The position numbers and the translations under genes are program-made. Positions 35,009 through 45,539 of a stretch of 64,000 bases of DNA are shown piece by piece. Position 1 is the stretch's first letter. Each line of letters starts with the position of its first letter. The notes under the pieces were generated by a model. The model did no database searches, had not been told where the DNA came from, and was given only the letters and a program-made list of their open reading frames with translations. The DNA is from Glossina fuscipes (lineage: Eukaryota; Arthropoda; Insecta; Diptera; Glossinidae), in contig NW_023998415.1 in the NCBI RefSeq assembly GCF_014805625.2, forward strand, positions 38,694,164 through 38,758,163, in the 5' to 3' direction.

Positions 35009-35579
35009 CTAAAAGTGTGGTAGACATACTTTTCCTGCAAAGAGTTCTGATACTACCGTTATCCACAAAGCCAATACGAAAAGTATATAGGATATGCCAA
35101 TTTTATAAGTATTAGGCAATTGATAGGCCTGACCGCCAATTTCTTCAATATGAAATCCCAATGGAAAAACAACGGCGGCCAGGCAAAATAAAACTGTTGC
35201 CGTGAATCCTACCCAACGAGCATAAGGTATTACATTACGATCCCATGTACTGGAGGCTAATAAAATGACAGTTGTCGTAATGCATATACAACCGATGAAT
35301 ATACAAACCAAAGCTACCAGCCATTCAGGTTGTAACTCTGGAGTATAGCAAACCTGAGGGCGATTATAAAGAGTCATGCAAGTCCACATAAGACCGAGTC
35401 GTATATCACCTAAACATATATTATTATTAATAAAGTTAATTTGCCTTTAATTATAACAAGCATCTTCATAACACACCAGCTTCTTCGGTTACTATCCAGT
35501 CTGGCATTGCCAAGCTAACAATGGCAAATACATCGGCTGCCATAAATAATGTTGCACTTATGGTCGTTAATTTATCCAT
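35009..35579 (-). CDS. MOSMO (Attenuator of Hedgehog) homologue, 4-TM membrane protein
   Basis: Two exons (35579-35477, 35409-35009) joined in phase give 167 aa, the same length as I recall for human MOSMO. The sequence starts MDKLTTISATLFMAADVFAI and continues PDWIVTEEAGDIRLGL, then PELQPEWLVALVCIF, YARWVGFTATVLFCLAAVVF and PNTYKIGISYILFVLAL, ending ELFAGKVCLPHF. Four hydrophobic segments fit a claudin-like tetraspan fold. In vertebrates MOSMO with MEGF8/MGRN1 lowers surface Smoothened and dampens Hedgehog signalling; a role in flies is inference. The intron is 67 nt with gtgtgt and tttag borders. Confidence 0.88.
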
Positions 35580-36762
35580 TATTCACTTATTTCGAGTTTT
35601 CTTTTAAGATAATAACGTTTTAGTTTTTTATGAAAATATACTGAATTTGTTATACATTGTAAACAAAATCTATTATGCAGATAACCGATTACCGTAAAGC
35701 GTATGAAGTTTTCAAGTCAGAATGCAACGAAAAATCGATAAAATGTTTCGATTACATTTTCTTTAATGCGATAAAGCGAAAAATAAGTGAAACGAAAGTA
35801 TAAAATTTATAAATAAAAATCTCCCTGCAATTTATAAATATAACAATTATAATTTTTTATTTATTGTTGCACATGTTTATTTAATATTTCTAGTTAATAA
35901 TTTTAGTATTATACATTTTTAAATATTATCATCTATTTCTCTTAAATAATTTAGAGAAAAATATATTAAACGATTATCCTAATAATAATTTTTTTTATTA
36001 TTATTTTATTGAAAATACAAAGAAGAGAAATAGAGTTTTGTATTGCAAAATGGAATTATTACAATCCTTTTAAGAAATTTCTATTTTTATAAACCTTTTC
36101 TTTTGTTTTAAGTTACAATGGAAACGAAACATTCCACTTTATTTTAAAGAAAAACTCACGAAAATGATTGTCCTCATCTTACCCAACTTTTTATTAAGCA
36201 TAGAATTTGAGGAATGCGTAATAATGTCCTAATCAATGCAAAGCATATATGTCGAATGAAAAGGCACGACATAATAACTCTTAATTGGTTTTTCAAATAT
36301 GAAAATTAGAGTCGAGAATGCATTGAAAAGAAGTAATGGATACGACTTTAATTCCCACGTCGCATTCTGTTTTACCCATACAGTTTGCCCTGTAACAATA
36401 TTTTTTGGTATCATATGTGATTTTTCCATGCTATGGAATGGTAATAAATTGTTTGTTGCAAACCAAAATTGTGTTTGAGCTGTGGAGAATTAGTAAATGC
36501 ACAAGGATTCTTTTATTTTTTGCACATGTTATGTATATATTTTATTCAAAATTATAAAGTAAAACCTAGTCATTAGTAAAGCACTTCGCCTTTAAGATGA
36601 TTCATCTGTTACAACCTAACATTTTTTTTTTTATTATTTGTACATTTTTATTGTACACGCCGCGTGACAAATTGCACACGAGATTAAATCATTGTGAAGG
36701 AATCTCGATTTAGATAAGTTTTACATCTATAATATTCAAAGGACTGACGACGGTGTCGTAAA

Positions 36763-37179
36763 TTACACACGCAAACAAGCACGAGAAGGCTTCTTCTTTG
36801 ATACGATTTGATCTGGGCGACTTTTTATTTTCTCCACGTTTTCAATAATGACCTGCCGTTGCTGATGATTTTGGCCAATTTGTTTACGTATTTGTATGGC
36901 TACGGGTGTTCCTGGGAATAGTCTTTGCTTTTTAGCAAAGGGTATCGAGCGTTTGGGTGTCTGCTGCTTATCGTTGTTAATTTGTATAATTTGTACGTGC
37001 TTGGCTTTTTCCTGATCTTTTTTTTGAGAGTTTGAGACTTTTTCTATGGTACTGCAACGTGTAAAGAATTCCAATTTAGGGGTGGAATTAATGTGCAGTG
37101 AATCCATTAGAGAATCCAAAGCTGTGTGATATAAATCACTGGTATCTAGACTTGTTTCACACGACGACATGTTTCTCAA
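36763..37179 (-). CDS. Unrecognised basic protein, 138 aa, single exon
   Basis: Complete ORF from MRNMSSCETSLDTSDLYHTA to SKKKPSRACLRV-stop; an alternative start is Met4. The N-terminal third is acidic/Ser-Leu-rich (LYHTALDSLMDSLHIN). The C-terminal half is basic, with PKRSIPFAKKQRLFPGTPVA and IQIRKQIGQNHQQRQ. No membrane segment or signal peptide. The unbroken frame in an AT-rich setting and its non-random composition support a real gene. Function unknown. Confidence 0.6.
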   Translation of the reverse strand: MRNMSSCETSLDTSDLYHTALDSLMDSLHINSTPKLEFFTRCSTIEKVSNSQKKDQEKAKHVQIIQINNDKQQTPKRSIPFAKKQRLFPGTPVAIQIRKQIGQNHQQRQVIIENVEKIKSRPDQIVSKKKPSRACLRV

Positions 37180-38639
37180 TTAAAGAACAAAGGCACTTTG
37201 AATGACGCAAAAGCATTCATGTAACTTATCCCTACTGACAATAAAGAAACACTGACTTTTTTGTCATAAGAAAAAACAAGCCAAGGTATTCGAAGGTTTC
37301 GCAGTGCACAGATTAAAAATCCTTTTTGAAGGCCAGAGCAGATAGCAAATATAAACGCATGTGTAGTGTGCCTTTTTCCTCTTTTGCTGGCAAGACACGA
37401 TATTTGTCCGTGGGCATGTGTAAGGGTGTGTGTGTGTGTGTGTGTATCTTAAATACAATTGATAACGCCGTACGGTGTTCTGAGCCAAAGAAGGTCACAG
37501 GATTACTAAGAAGTCTTAAGCTGTGCACGATACGAGCCTTAGATGGTATGATAAGTTTTTTTTTAGGTCGCAATATGGATAAACCATGCAACAATAAAAA
37601 TAATACTAAACAATCGTTTATATAATTATTTGTTAGTTTTATATTTGTGCTCATAAAAGATACATACGTATATATATATACAATATGTTATATTTTCTTG
37701 GATGCTCTCGAATGCGTGCATATTTTCGACATGTGTCAGCTTTGGGTTTTGCCTGCAAACATATTTTGCCGGCAGAGAAAGAACTAAGAAAGAGAAAGAT
37801 ATAGTAGTAATCAAGTGCTATGAAATATCGCAAGTGCGTTTGCGCCCAATAGGTTACGGTTACATTTGTCTTTTCATTTATAACGCATAGAGTCGACATA
37901 ACTTATATATGCATGTATGTCATGCTTCCCCTTCTGCGATAGCAGGAAAGCAACAGCATATATGATTTAATGAGCTGAGTAAAAAATGGGTAAATGCAGA
38001 CGCGAAGTTCTTTGTTTGAAACTTAATAAAATTGGCGGTTAGCTCGATTGTAAATGTATGCGTGCTATAACGTCCGTCATATAACTATAAATATGTTTAT
38101 ATTTTAAATCATTATAAATTATGAGTTGATTCTTTATGAGTCATATAAGGACTTACTTCTCGTAAGAATGGTTGTATTGGAGGAGGTTCTAAAATTTTTG
38201 ACAACGATTTAATATAGCGAGGTATGAATACTAAGCGTTATTTGTCGAGAAATTCCGGATACTTGAGCAGACATCAAACGTGAACAGAGGAACAGACAGG
38301 CAAGGCATATTGTGAAATCTGGGCGTCGATTTTGTGGGAACTGGGCGGTCAACTTATGGAATCTAGGAAATGTTTGCATTACAAACGTTAATATACAACA
38401 ATAATTACTACTTTTATAATTTGTAGGTTCTTCTCTGCAATATTAAAATATTTATGTACCATTGAATTAGATTCCATTGACTTTGTTTAATATTTTTGAA
38501 GGATATGAAAACGTGAGTGACTTCAAGTGAAATACTAATATTTTATGTTGCGATTCGTGCAATTTTAAAAGCTAAAGTAGTAACGAATAATAATAATTTT
38601 TATATAAGAAGAGCAAAGATGTTCGTTATTTGACGGATC

Positions 38640-38960
38640 CTTTTTATACGCTACGGCACTTACGGCACAAGGATCTATTAAGTTTGCGCGGACTTGAGAT
38701 AGACCCGTATCGATCAATTCAGAATCAATTTTTTTTGCATCGATCTAGGCATGTCTGTCCGTCTTTCCGTCTTTTTTCTTTTTATTCAACTTACAGCTCG
38801 CAATTTTTGTGATATTTTGATGAGATTTGATACCGACACCGACATGGTTTGGCCCAAGAAACCATGCTATTGGAATTGCTTCGGATCGGATTAATTTTTC
38901 GTTGACTGCCCATATAAAGCCTTATTTTGAAAAGTCGTTATATGAATAATTGTAAATTAA
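38640..38960 (+). repeat. Dispersed repeat, family C copy 2
   Basis: Carries GATGAGATTTGATACCGACA, TTTGGCCCAAGAAACC and GCCTTATTTTGAAAAGTCG in the same order as 4930-5300, after a ggcatgtctgtccgtc tract. Confidence 0.5.
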
Positions 38961-39141
38961 AACAAGTATTGTACGGTATTTAATGATGAGCTGTGTCCCC
39001 CTATATTGCTTGTAGTTGTCAAATTTAAATAACTTTATAAATCTTTACAACTTTTATTTACAAGAATTTTAAAAAATGTTTTTTTATCAAAGAAAATAAT
39101 TCTAATTAAATAATGGCCAAAAATTTTCTAACACTTATTAT

Positions 39142-39300
39142 CTATTGTAATGCTTTAAGAAATTTATCCATCGCCTTTGGTAATTGATCGATAAGATTTT
39201 TTGCTTGGGCGTGTGTCTCCGGAGGTACTTCGTCTTTTTTATAGTAGACGGCAAAGTATATAATTAATCCAATCACAACTACGATAAGCAAAGCTGACAT
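39142..39300 (-). CDS. Putative 52-aa single-pass membrane microprotein
   Basis: The ORF begins MSALLIVVVIGLIIYFAVYY, a transmembrane helix, followed by KKDEVPPETHAQAKNLIDQL and PKAMDKFLKALQ-stop, an amphipathic tail. A candidate intron upstream (donor gataat/gtaaat near 39635, acceptor ttatattgtag near 39344) would place a non-coding first exon. From that acceptor the frame is open with a Cys-rich lead (CCECALKIILSTI), so a longer N-terminus is possible. Topology by the positive-inside rule is N-out/C-in. Family not recognised. Confidence 0.55.
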   Translation of the reverse strand: MSALLIVVVIGLIIYFAVYYKKDEVPPETHAQAKNLIDQLPKAMDKFLKALQ

Positions 39301-39456
39301 AATTGTACTTAGAATTATTTTGAGAGCGCATTCACAGCAACTACAATATAAAGAGAATTAATAAATAAAAAGAAATTAATTAATAAATATAATAATATAT
39401 AGTAATTAAAGCAAAAAGATAATATTCCCTTTCGGGGAAATTTTCAAGATCGATTA

Positions 39457-39461
39457 TCGCA

Positions 39462-39490
<29 letters not shown>
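39457..39490. repeat. (AT)n microsatellite
   Basis: AT dinucleotide run next to the microprotein gene; an (AAT)n tract follows at about 39606-39636. Confidence 0.85.
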
Positions 39491-39497
<7 letters not shown>

Positions 39498-39602
39498 AAT
39501 TGTAAAATTTTTATAAATTGAAAGTTGTTTTCATAGGCCGATCGGCAAATCCTCATCATTGTTAACAGTTTGTCGAAATTTTTATTTTCAATCAAAAATT
39601 AG

Positions 39603-39635
<33 letters not shown>

Positions 39636-39974
39636 TTACATTATCTGCAATTGTTTCGCTTTTTCAGCTATTGTAACTCTCTAACTGAAACGGTACGGTC
39701 AGGTTTTCGGATCGTCACTTAGTTATACTTTTCTACGTTCATTAATAGATATACATTTTTATTAAATATTATGTCGAACGCAACAATATACAACAATGTA
39801 GTTCAATACCATTAGAATATAGATGACGTAGTAGTAAAATGCGACTGTGAACGTCCAAGAGATAGAGCTAAAATTTACGATATAATTACAATATAATAAA
39901 AAAATGCAATAATTGCCTTTGATAAATTGCTGGTTGTGAAAATGGATTATGTCACGGACACTGAATTTAAAGGC

Positions 39975-40690
39975 GCATTTTTATACCCATTACTGAAGTA
40001 TGATGGGTATATTCATATTGTGAAAACGTTTGCAGCGCCCAAAAGGAAGCATCAGAAGCCCCACAAAGTATATATATATATATACTCTTGATCAGCATCA
40101 AATTCTAAATCGATTTAAACATGTCCGTCTGTCCGCCTAAGTAGCGTCCGTTGTAAACATTCTCCAGCGATATGGATATGAAATAAGCGGACTTGGCAGA
40201 GCAGAAGACGGCAAGGTAAGTGTGTTAATTATAAATGATTTACGGTTGGCGCCGCAACGTAATGGGTTAATTTTTTCGTTAAAATACCATTAATATGGAT
40301 ATCAAATAACAGGGCTTGAAGAGTAGAAGGCGAAAAGCTAAGCATATTGATTCTAAATGATTTATGGTGGACGCCACGACTTGGTGTATAAACTTTTGTT
40401 GAACAATAAGTACCGTCTAATGGATATCGAATAAAAGCGCTTGAAGAGTAGATGGCGACAAGGCAAATGCGTTAGTTCTAAATTAGGTATGGTGGGCGTC
40501 ACGATATGATAGATTAATCTTATTTAACTATATCTTTTAGTCAGTTAAAAGGTGGAAGAGAAATTCCTTCTTCCATTCATTTATTTATGCAAATAAATAA
40601 AAGCATAGGGCGCGAAATGTTTAAATGGTGTTCGATATACGAGATTCGGCACCAGCCGAATATAACTTTCTTACCGGTTTATTATATAAT
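39975..40690 (+). repeat. Dispersed repeat, family A copy 3
   Basis: Starts with TATACCCATTACTGAAGTAT, carries cagcgcccaaaagg, CCCCACAAAGTATATATATA and ATTTAAACATGTCCGTCTGT. It ends with hairpin ATTCGGC/GCCGAAT (40644-40661), then ataactttcttaccggttt. It contains internal near-repeats of tatggatatcaaataacagg at about 40160, 40290 and 40415. Confidence 0.65.
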
Positions 40691-40820
40691 CAATTTATGT
40701 CGAAATACTTTGAATAAATTGTTGTGTGATTATCTGCCTGCACGTACATAATGCATTCAGTAATAAGGTAAGTAGGGAAACATTGACGAATTTTAGACGC
40801 ACTGCGGACGTGAGAAAGTT

Positions 40821-41466
40821 ATGTTTACACTTATAAGGGAAAGGTGGACGCAATCCCTGCATATGCCAAGCAGAATTCTACGCAATCACCGCATGTGCAT
40901 CCGAATGCTTAAGAAGCGCATCTGCTTATACTCTGGCAGCCAAGCCGCTTTAAAATTCCTAAGAGAGCGAATGATAACATTCACGTTGGTGTTGAAGTGC
41001 CTTCAAACCCTGAATGAGCTGCGCAGGCATAATGAGGTGCATCTAATATGGGTGCCTGGCCATTCCTGTGTTGAGGACAACGAAATGGTTGACTGTTTAG
41101 GCAACAGGGAAGCCCGAGGGGCCATGGTACCGTTCATGAACCGTTCTATGGCAGACCAAGAAGCCACATTAATAGGCTGGTATCGCACAGAATAAAAAGG
41201 ACTGCCGATGGAAGCAATGGAAGGCAAAAACGCTCATAAAATGTACCGGTAAGGCGTACAAACCACTTGAACTAGGGAGAAGCGTCCTACGTTTAGTCAT
41301 CGCCTTCCGCACGGGTCCCTTAGGTACCATCTGAAAAACATGGCTACATTTGATACCGATTCATGCAGATTCTGCCAAACAAGATGTCATAAAAATCTTA
41401 AAACTGGAGGTCTACAGGCACGGGCGAGTACAATAGATCTTCTAGGTCGCGATAGGTTTTCTACTT
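40821..41466 (+). mobile_element. R1-type non-LTR retrotransposon relic (RNase H and C-terminus)
   Basis: The open part (40821-41195) has SGSQAALKFLRERMITF, CLQTLNELRRHNEVHLIWVP and GHSCVEDNEMVDCLGNREA, the RNase H domain of R1/I-type elements (SQAALxAL, LxWVPGHxxxxGNExAD). After frame changes comes LGRSVLRLVIAFRTG, then YHLKNMATFDTDSCRFCQTR, matching the zinc-binding end. It is dead: frameshifted, with no RT. Confidence 0.75.
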
Positions 41467-43630
41467 AATAGTAATAATATAAGGGTAAGTTTATTGTATT
41501 TATTATTTCTGTTTATCTCTGACAAGCTGGGCTTCTGTAGTGTGTGACAAAGCGTGCTTGTTGCGCGCTGGATTCACGAACGAATTCGCTTTTAATTATT
41601 AATAATTCGAACAATGAGATGAGTATTTTTTTTTAGAATTTTCTTCCACTTCTTTTCATAACTCTTTGAAATTGATCGCAGACACCCTTTAGTCCATTTC
41701 GCAACGAACTTCTTTCTATCCGTAATGGCCTATTCAAGTGACCTTTCTTGTAGATTGAAAATTTGAAACATAACATGCTATATGCTCTTAATTGATGATC
41801 ACGGCTTACATATAAATATTTTAGAATTTTTCCAAAGCAATGACAATCGTATCGCATTCACGTATATTTGAAATTAAATATAATTTAATAATACGATAAT
41901 GTAATTAATTAATCAAATCGCTGGCATTTATATATCAATCTATTGATTGCGTTTTAAATAAAAGAAGAAAAGGTTTTGTGAAAATGCTTAGAAAGTAAAC
42001 GAAGATAAAAAAAAATTCAATTTTAAAATATGGATGGACTGCAGTTAGACATACGCGTATTGAGTTGCCTTACCAGCACACTATTCGGGCCGGACATTTT
42101 ATGATCTCCTTCAAACACATACACATTTTACTTTCTCACTTTCTCTATCGCTTTCTCTCTTGGCAGTTATTACGAAATCACAAAAAGCAACAACAATAAA
42201 TAAAAGTTACTATTTTTCGCGTCGATTATGACCAAATGTTGTTAACTTGAAAAATCACACTGAATGCAATCGGAAACCTTTAACTATTTCGTACATTAGC
42301 AAATTTATTTATTTATTTATTTTTTATTTTTATTTTTTTTTTCTTTCTTTCTTTCTTTCTGTCTTTTGTTATGATTAATGCAAGAAATGAGAGTTTTTCT
42401 TATCTTATCATGACTCAATAACAAAATGGGCAAAACCTGAAAAAAAAACCACATCCGAGCAAAAATTGTATATGGTCTGGTTTAGAAGTTTTGATACCCT
42501 TCATTCATTAGAAATTAATTGCAATATTTTGCTGCCATTAATCTTGACTCGGGCCATTTCAACGCTAGACCTATAGACGGCTTAGGCACCCATATGCATA
42601 TGCTTGCAAATGTTAGTCAATTTGATTGACTTATTTTGGAAGATAGAAAGCGGAAATTTTGACATAAACACTCTACACTAACTGATCGGAAAAGCAAATT
42701 CGCCATCAGCCAAGAAACTGAATCAATCTCGATAAAACCCGATAGGTTTTGCTTATCTTTTGCTTACCATAATTTACACCTGCAACTGGGGAAAGAGTCT
42801 TCGAGATAACGGTTAAGCGATAACTGCTTCATTCATAGCCTAACAGAAGGCGAAAAAATCGCATTATAGCAATAAATTATGGGGTTTTTTTTTTATTTAC
42901 CCCAGCTCGTGGACAATCCACCCACCACTTAATCAATCATATTTTCAATGAGTCATTGTTCATGGGTTCAAATCTTAAGTGCGGTCAACTATAGCGAGTA
43001 AAGGCATAACATTTATCGAAAATTTATGGGCACACGACCATTAGGCTGCGGTCATTGTCCTAACCCTTTGCCTTTGTTAATTGTTTTTCTGACCGTCACC
43101 ATGTTACACGAATAGGGTAGAGGATCCCCTAAGTGAATGGATTGGTATGTTTTAAACAATTCATGAAACGATGACGGGGAACTAAAAATGTTACTATAAT
43201 GAAAAGATTAGTCTGTACGGACCTTGCTTGCAAGGCACACAAAGTGTGACTAAGATGTACTTTATGCGATTCGATTCACAAATATAGCTCAAGATCATTT
43301 GGCCCTTAGGCCTCACTTAGGCCCTTAAGTTTCATGTACTTATGTACATTTTGAACTCGACGGGCGCGATTTTATAGTGGAAGCTGTCTAATAAAATACA
43401 CCTAAAAGCATTTGTGTGTGTGTAAACAGAATATAGCAGCATTTTCCCCTTGAAAATATTAAAAAAGAAAGAAAAAATCCCCTCTTAGGGGCAAAGTTGC
43501 CTTAACCGTGCAACACCAATGATATAATAGATGTATTTGTGGCACGTGGCCATCGAGTATAACGTGTGCCTCTTAATTATGATATATAAAAAGTGAACAA
43601 CATATAAAAGTATTATTTTACCTATCATAG
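41467..43630. other. Gene-free stretch
   Basis: No gene seen. It holds a TTTA/TTTC microsatellite tract at about 42305-42362 and a SINE-like B-box segment at about 42961-42986. Confidence 0.5.
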
Positions 43631-43634
43631 GCAA

Positions 43635-44525
43635 GGATGGGGAGTATATTCATTTTGTCAATCCGTTTGCAACGCCCAGAAAGAAACATCATCACTGACC
43701 CCACAAAATATATATATTGTTGGTCAGCATCAAATCGTAAATCAACTTAAGCATCTCCGTCTGTCTATCTGTCCCTCTGCGTAATGTCGATTGCAAACTT
43801 TATCCCGGCCACAAAAGTGAAGATATCGACTTCAAATTTGACAGAAGAAACAGTGCAGCAAATTCTTTTATGCAGGTTGGTATTGAAAATGGGCCAAATC
43901 TGTCGACGGACACGCCCACAGCGACGCGTAAACTGAGAGCAGCACTCTTTTTCAAAAGTAATGAAAGCTTGGCTTTTTCGCTCATTACTCATAAACTATA
44001 GCAGATAAAGATGCACAAAATTGAACGCATATTCTGTGGACGATGCTGCCGCATCTGTGTGTAAAAATTGGAAAAAATTGACAATGGCTTTCTGAAAATT
44101 GAATTGTTTTTTTTCAACACTTTTATAACGTGCAGAAACAAGCTTTAAAAACCTCCATAACGTATACAAATTCTTGATCAGTTTTAAATCTTGAATGCAC
44201 CTAAACATGTTCGCCTATTCGTCTGTCCATCGGTCTGTTTGCGCAACTTTATAATGTTTGTGGTAAATATGTTCCCATTAGCGAAAATGAAGAGAAATTT
44301 GCAAAAAAATTTGGAATTGACCTGAACTAGAACTTTTCAAAGGACACGCCTACAATGCCCACATGACTGCACGACAAAAACTTTTATTTAGAAAAAAAAA
44401 AAACAAATCCAGGAGCATTTTGTTCTTTTACGTCTTTTGTGTTCTTTTTTTGTTGGGGGGTAAACTGTGATAGGTGCAAAAGATTCGGTCCCGACCGAAC
44501 TTGATTTTCTTACTTGTTTTTGATG
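43635..44525 (+). repeat. Dispersed repeat, family A copy 4
   Basis: Starts GGATGGGGAGTATATTCATT with tttgcaacgcccagaaag, ACCCCACAAAATATATATAT and ggtcagcatcaaatcgtaa. It ends with hairpin ATTCGGTC/GACCGAA (44483-44499), then cttgattttcttacttgttt. Confidence 0.65.
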
Positions 44526-44934
44526 TGACATTGAAAAAGTACAAAAACTGATAGTATTAAACATCATTCAATTAACGTAAAACAGGATATATTTGTCAAC
44601 TATTTAACTGTTCAGACGGAATATGCGAACGATTCCATTGAATACCAGGGTAAAAATTTTTCACAAATCTCTCCACGCGATCGTAAGTTATGGATGCAAA
44701 TAATTACAAATGTACGGTTCTTTTCGAGATTGTTTCAGTTTTTTTGTCTTTTGAGTGCGTGTTTGTGTGCGCACAATATTTCTTATATATAGAATAATGT
44801 ACGAGCCAGATTTCGATTTCTTAGCTGCATGCTTTCTCCGAAGAAACGCTGACTCATTTCTCATTCACTTTGATCGAGGTGGGCATACATTTTCGGTATC
44901 TTGAAAACTAAAGTAAACATAAAACATGTAAGAC

Positions 44935-44990
44935 AATTACGAAAATTATATTCAGCTATAACCGAATCTTTTTTATGCTCATCGCCTCTA
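44935..44990 (-). repeat. Family A 3'-end fragment
   Basis: Reverse-orientation end with hairpin ATTCAG/CCGAAT at 44950-44967; one position pairs as G-T. The rest of the element is missing or unrecognisable. Confidence 0.45.
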
Positions 44991-45054
44991 TCGTAAAAAA
45001 GATTAAAAAAAGAGGACAAAACTCAATCGAATCGGCTGAGTGTTGCTGATTTTT

Positions 45055-45157
45055 CTACTCACCACCGAATGACGAGCATGCTTCACAGACTCTCTAAAAG
45101 TACACATATGTTTGATCAGTCTGTCCGTCTATCTGTCTGTGATAAACATTCGTTTGG

Positions 45158-45194
<37 letters not shown>

Positions 45195-45535
45195 AAAGTT
45201 CTAGCACGCAAGTTAATCTCCAAAATGATCTAAACTGATTGAAATTGACCAAAGGACACGCCTGCAGTACCATATACTCTGTTCGTTTGTCCATTTGTTC
45301 AATTGCGCAATTGTGTGGTACCTGTGGTAAAAATTCTCCAAAATGACAGGCACGCCTTATAATGCAACAAATACTGAGAACAACTTTACCCTCTGTATTT
45401 TCTATCCATTACATTGATAAGCTACACTAGACACATGATGAAAACGACACATAGGAAAAAATCGAGAACAACGATGATAAGTGTAAAGGAATCGGTCTCA
45501 GTTGAATATAATTTTGTTACTTATTGAAATCAAAA
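45055..45535 (+). repeat. Family A copy 5, truncated
   Basis: Carries a gatcagtctgtccgtctatc tract, a poly-A insertion at 45161-45190 and an end reading atcggtctcagttgaatataattttgttactt. The 3' hairpin is mostly lost. Confidence 0.5.
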
Positions 45536-45539
45536 TCGA

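Noticed and set aside
37264..37654. ORFs around a (TG)n tract
   Set aside because: Coding potential comes from the THTHTH/VCVCVC repeat; no support outside the microsatellite.
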